Positions 59,359 to 64,000 of a DNA stretch of 64,000 nt are shown here, one piece after another. A program made the translations under genes and the position numbers. Under the pieces are notes generated by a model that was given only the letters and a program-made list of their open reading frames with translations, was not told the origin of the DNA and did not search any database. Numbering within the stretch: position 1 is the first letter of the stretch; each line of letters starts with the position of its first letter. This DNA is from Lamellibrachia columna (Eukaryota > Annelida > Polychaeta > Sabellida > Siboglinidae): positions 32,406,976 through 32,470,975 of the forward strand of contig OY759267.1 of assembly GCA_963662155.1 (NCBI GenBank). Direction: 5' to 3'.

Positions 59359-59979
59359 TCTGAAACCATGGCATATATATATACAGTGTTTATTACTATT
59401 TGACCTGATAACTATGATGATGAACACACAGACAACAACATTTGACATTCAGAAACATAGCCAAGATAATCCATCCTGGGGTCTGAAAGTGACATATAAC
59501 ATCCAGCGTGCTGATGCAGCTATGGTCTAACACTGAACTGAAGTATCCATATAGGTCTCCACCATTAAAAAAACCTTGTGCTATCATATTTAAATGCTTT
59601 AAATTACATTACATGCCTCAGCATGTATACCTTACATTGCTACCCACCCCAGCTAGCTGCTCAACCCTGCCATTGTTTCAATGTCTGTGTGAGCTGATAA
59701 GACACGTGGACTGAGGGGAAGGTGGGGGCTTCACAAGGCAAATATCATCATCAACTATACATAAAATGTCTTTGTTACTTTTGTTACTTTTACTAGGGAC
59801 AGTGCCAAGAACTGCTAGTCTGAGTCTTCACTCTTACCCAGACCAGTTTCCATAAAAGGCCACATTAAAAAAATACAGTAGAACCCTCGATGTGGCCACC
59901 CGTTGTCATATTTACACCTCTGTAATCTGACCACTTTTTTTGTCACATGGGTGGCCTATTTAGAAGGACCTTACTGTGA

Positions 59980-60395
59980 ATGTATTGCAAAAATAACTTG
60001 AATAAGAAAAAGTAGTTTTTATTTTTATGTATTTGTCTGGTAGTCACTGTGCTGACCACAAAAGAACTGCCAAGTTTACTGGACAACCTTGTCACTTTAA
60101 CTGAGGTGACACTTGAAATAACATATTAGTGACTTGACAGTATTACAAAGTTGATGACATTACCAAGTCACACAGTCCTACCTGAAGAATTCCATTATCC
60201 TGTTCCTGACTGTGCAGTCGGAAGATACAAACACTCCTTGCCAGCACTCTGCTGCGACATGACCAGCCTGGTGGCGCACTCTATGAACATGATCAGACAT
60301 CATGTCACCTTGGGATCAAGCGTGACACTATGACCTGTCTTCTCAACATGAATGATTCTCATGTTCCAGGCGACTTCATCCTGTGGCGATGGATT
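59980..60395. repeat. Segmental duplication with exon S0, copy a
   Basis: Collinear with 62430-62860: TATTGCAAAAATAACTTGAA, GCCAAGTTTACTGGACAACC, GTTGATGACATTACCAA, the S0 exon and flanks. Divergence is about 20%. Copy b has an extra 70 bp near 62500-62565. Confidence 0.85.
60182..60251 (-). CDS. Serpin-like gene, putative upstream exon S0a
   Basis: On the minus strand CATGTCGCAG precedes 70 nt reading RVLARSVCIFRLHSQEQDNG then ILQ, followed by GTAGGA. The phase-0 end fits S1. Serpin helix A typically has F-x-L-x-LY-x-x-L shortly before the GNxxFSP segment, and CIFRLH could be its degenerate form. It is one of two copies in a segmental duplication (the other at 62693-62765), with several substitutions and a 3 nt length difference. 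Confidence 0.4.
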
Positions 60396-60922
60396 GACAG
60401 GTTTATCTAGGTAAATGCAGCCACTCCTATGAATTACAATGAACAGAGCTGAGAGATTGTTACAGAGGAACACTGCAGTTATATGATATTGTTACTGCCC
60501 TCATTAGTCATTACACACAAGTTTGATGCGCACTGGTGCACACAAACATTTCTAACTGAAACCAATAAACACTTTGCAATTTTATGGTCCACAATGACAA
60601 GACATTTTGTTAGGACACACAACTATAATTTCACCATGTACAGTGCTGCCTCAGAGTGAATATCGTACAAATTATGTTGAAATCACAAAAAGCAGGTTCA
60701 CCAACAGAAGTTGTTAAGAAACCACAGAAGTCTCCCAACAGGCCACAAAAGTGATGAGCTGTCAGCAGGTGTCACTGTATATGAAGTTTTTCTCACATGT
60801 AAATTAGGTATGGGGTCTAAATGCACTTGGTCAAATACAAAGAGTTTGTGGAATGCACACAAATTATGTGCACAGCGGTATACATTCCCAGTGCGTCACA
60901 TATAAACAGATAGACTGGGCAG

Positions 60923-61921
60923 CAGGGCTGGGTCCAATTATGTAATTGTAATTGATTACAGCAAAATCGTGTAATTGTAATTGTAATTGATTATGGTTTC
61001 AAAATGGTGCTGTAATTGTAATTGTTATATTTTGTATAATTGAAATTTTATTTCAATTACAATCAATTACAGTACGTTTCATATCACAAACTACCTGAAC
61101 GAATTGTCAATAAAAATATAATTTAAGTCTCACACGAGTTGAAAATCAAGACTAATAATAACACCTGCTTATATATTTACATTTAAGTCTCAGTATTCAC
61201 TGTCTGGTGGGTACTGGTCAGTGGTGCTAGTGGTGGGTAGCCTTAGCAATTAGCCTTTTCAGTAAGTTGGTAACAGCCAGGAAGCAATAAACAATGCACA
61301 GACATTCAGTGAAACATTGCAGAGTTAGCAAGCCAATTACACCCCTTGTGTTGTGGTGGGTTGGAGACAGGTCAGGTGGCAAGGACCATTTATATGGCCT
61401 CTCTTCCCATTCCCAACTCATACAAAGCAAAGGGCAGACCATTTAAGAATGTCAGCTTAGTGCAGGAGCTACAACCTCAAATTAACACATCAAACCCTAT
61501 TATTAGTATTTTCCAAAGAAAAATTTAAGAAATGCGCACGGATAAATGTCTGCATTGAAATATGTCCTGTAGGATTATGTCTGGATATTGCATTGTATTT
61601 TTATATAATAAAAATATGTTTTAAACGGCTATCTTTTTATTTAATATAATTCAAAGTCACAATTCAACAAAAAGTACAAACATTACCGTTATATTTGTTT
61701 ATCAATTGTGTACAAAATATTGAAATTCAGCAAAACGTGCAAAAATACATAATTAACAAATGCTGAATATATATATTTGGTTCCGCATAATGTAATTGTA
61801 ATTGAAACAGTGTAATTGTAATTGATTTGGAAAATTATGACTGTAATTGTAATTGAAATAAAAAAATTAATGTAATTGTAATTGTAATTGATATAATTTT
61901 GTGTAATTGGACCCAGCCCTG
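60923..61921. mobile_element. Nonautonomous hAT element, 999 bp, with 8 bp TSD
   Basis: CTGGGCAG flanks it exactly (60915-60922 and 61922-61929). The ends CAGGGCTGGGTCCAATTA are identical inverted repeats for 18 bases. Both subterminal regions carry many TGTAATTGTAATTGATT repeats, in inverted orientation at the two ends, which in hAT elements serve as transposase binding sites. No transposase domain is recognisable in the interior; the minus-strand open stretch 61227-61442 is unassigned. Confidence 0.92.
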
Positions 61922-62429
61922 CTGGGCAGCTACTTACTACAACATCAAAACTTTTCCACTTCTCTTTATCTTCTCTTTCTTGTTCTTCTTTGCACTTTCT
62001 GGAAGAAACATCAAAGTTTGTTTTGAGCCTTGAAAGCATAAACTAACCCATTGTGATCATGTCATTGGAGGTCGATGCTGTTTTTTTTAAAGAAAACACA
62101 TTGACACATCACGTGTCTGAGCTATGGCATTTCTTTCTACTACATAAATAGTTCAGATTGTGTTACTCCAGTGCTCTTGGCTTAAGCCTTTTCACTCCCT
62201 GGTGGAGCATAAACCATTAACGACTCCTTTCTACCAGACATTGTTTTGGGCTTGCATTTTCCAGTTTTTTCCCTATTGCCCTGAGGGTTCCGTTACTCAG
62301 CTATATTTAATTCATCAAATAAATAAAATTTGTGTTGTGCTTATGCAATGAGTGAAGTGTATGCAAAAAGACAAACACAAAATGTAGCAAATTAATCTCT
62401 AGGTCTCAACAACTATTTACTGAGTATGT

Positions 62430-62860
62430 ATTGTTGCAAAAATAACTCAAATGAGGACAAGTAGTTTTTATTCTTATTTAGTTGTCTGGTAGTTGCTGCA
62501 ACATTTCTATTAAATCTGAACTACATTATAGGTGACAAATTACAGAAGGTCCATGCACTGTGTTAACCACAAAAGAAATGCCAAGTTTACTGGACAACCA
62601 TGTCAGTATATCTGAGGTGGCACTTGAAATGACAGACTAGTGAGTTGACTGTATTACAAAGTTGATGACATTACCAACTCACACAGTCTTACCTGAAGAA
62701 TTCCCTTCAGGTCCTGCATCAGAAAGAGCAGACGGAAGACACAAGCATGCCTTGCTAATGCTTTGCTGTGACTTCCCCAGCCTGCTGGTGTACTCTGAGC
62801 ACACGATCACACATCATATTACCTTGGTATCCAGCATGAGATTATCTCCTGTTGTCATGG
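62430..62860. repeat. Segmental duplication with exon S0, copy b
   Basis: Counterpart of 59980-60395, separated from it by about 2 kb that includes the 999 bp hAT element. Both copies keep a splice acceptor and a GT donor around the S0 exon. Confidence 0.85.
62693..62765 (-). CDS. Serpin-like gene, putative upstream exon S0b
   Basis: On the minus strand AGTCACAG precedes 73 nt reading KALARHACVFRLLFLMQDLK then GILQ, followed by GTAAGA. Joined to S1 this gives ACVFRLLFLMQDLKGILQEF and then the GNVVFAP segment, more like a serpin N terminus than S0a. The two copies could be alternative first-part exons, or one could be dead. An exon with the start codon was not identified. Confidence 0.45.
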
Positions 62861-64000
62861 GCCAAAACATCCAACACCCGTATGAATAGGGTGGACCTGA
62901 CGAATACACCAATTACCATGTGTGTTTACAGAAACTTAATATTTCTAATACCTCCATAATTTTACGCTTTTGTTATTGAACTTTACTTGCATATTACACA
63001 GACAACACCTATTCAAAGCTATGCAAATATTATGTAACATACTCATTACAAATTTAGTTAAAAGTCAGTTTAAAATATACCTAAAATTTTTATATCCTAA
63101 TATTCACGGAATCATTGTCTAGTGGTGTAGTACCATTAGATTGGAAATTGTAAAAAATCGCCATCTAGCGGAACTTGATATACCTATTAATGTGACATCT
63201 GAAACTGGAATACTACCTTTCAAATGATACTACACTTGTCCCATTTGAACCAATTTCTAAAAATTACATGTTGGCTTACCTGAACGTGAACTGCCTTAAC
63301 TTTTCAATGTAATGAACACTGTGGGGAGATGTGGCTGTGTGGCAGAGACCCCCAGAGACAGTGTCAGACTGTCGATCGAGAGGACTGGGGTTCGGGACTA
63401 TACCAGCTGTCATTTAAAAATTTTGACAATTTTGTTTGTTTGTTCAGGGGAGGAAAACTAAAAGATCCTACACATCCTGAAAAAAAACATGTCACGGACT
63501 CACTGGTGATCTCATTCTCGAAACTACCATTGACGTAGAAATCCTGACAAAATTAATGGACTGCCAATTATCGAAGTAGAAGTGGGCGATATAAAGGGAT
63601 TTCAAATACACATCCTCAAAATATAATAGTTTTACTTATTGTTGTACTGTTCGCAAGGCTGAAGTCATAGTTGTGTCATCAGTTAAACTTCCACGTGACT
63701 ACAAACATGAATACGTACATATTCAAGCCTGCCATTTTCATACCTGACAAGTTTTATCCACTTGTTTACTTGTCGAACGTTCGCCTGGCGGAAAGATGGT
63801 GAACCTTTCTTGGATGATGTTATTTGCACAGCCGGACTCGGTTACAAAGACGATGCATTTATATAAAATTCATGAGTGGGTGTGCCGGTGGCGTATCTAG
63901 GACTTTGTAAACTATGTAAAAACAGCCAGGCGGCATTTCCAATTGGCCCCCCATATATAAAATGTGCCACTGCAATAATTTTATCGAAACTACCTAGTTG
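62861..64000. other. No gene confirmed; possible element end at right edge
   Basis: A minus-strand stretch near 63500-63545 reads DFYVNGSFENEIT and is protein-like but too short to assign. GTGGCGTATCTAGGAC at about 63891 and AATTGGCCCCCCATATATAA at about 63941 resemble hAT-type MITE sequence. A second copy of the GTGGCGTATCTAGGA motif is at 18476. Confidence 0.35.

Noticed and set aside
59881..59960. CAGTAGAACCCTCGATGTGG as a mariner terminal inverted repeat
   Set aside because: Only one end resembles mariner ends. No partner end, TA duplication or transposase was found.

Overview
This is a repeat-rich, AT-biased window of animal nuclear DNA. There is no operon-like organisation. Coding matter is confined to short exons flanked by GT/AG splice sites and to decayed transposable elements. 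The element mix is two kinds of Mutator-like transposon, hAT elements, CR1-like and RTE-like LINEs, short TIR elements, long (TA)n, (ACGC)n and (ACT)n tracts and many minisatellites. Together with recognisable metazoan gene pieces (a serpin and MED4), this suggests an invertebrate, most likely marine and possibly lophotrochozoan. That last step is a weak inference.

Layout. 1-12190: a near-identical 2.8 kb direct repeat (1-2863 and 9366-12189) carrying a broken Mutator-like transposase relic and a short TIR element, separated by 6.5 kb with other repeats. 12200-21550: a zone of minisatellites with periods of 15, 20, 21, 28 and 33 bp, with a tandem segmental duplication (13833-15960 and 16882-17900) that carries two damaged copies of a Mediator subunit 4 (MED4) exon. 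21550-27550: palindrome-rich repeats, a 327 bp tandem duplication and putative exons of an unidentified minus-strand gene. 27570-37040: a nested transposon cluster. A Mutator-like relic is split by a 3.15 kb LINE with a perfect 11 bp target-site duplication, followed by CR1-like LINE copies, one of them nested in another LINE. 37114-39521: an almost complete FLYWCH/MULE transposon with two coding lesions. 40130-42900: three copies of a roughly 450 bp TIR element. 43748-44626: 293 perfect ACT triplets.

45768-50731: a 4.96 kb hAT element with an exact 8 bp target duplication. It holds an RTE-like LINE and a 1.4 kb array of a 49 bp unit that was amplified out of the hAT transposase coding sequence. 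53290-62765: a minus-strand serpin-like gene whose exons I can join in phase (S1 58410-58263, S2 56909-56842, S3 56438-56332, S4 53497 to about 53294), with two alternative or duplicated upstream exons (60251-60182 and 62765-62693). Its introns are filled with CR1 relics, a perfect 176 bp palindrome, an inverted copy of exon S2 and a 999 bp nonautonomous hAT element, again with a perfect 8 bp target duplication.

The genes do not form a pathway. The interest of the window lies in the order and mechanism of transposon nesting, in satellite birth from coding sequence, and in exon duplication inside a possibly degenerate serpin gene. I did not find a convincing new defence, RNA or enzymatic system. 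No tRNA, rRNA or CRISPR array was seen.
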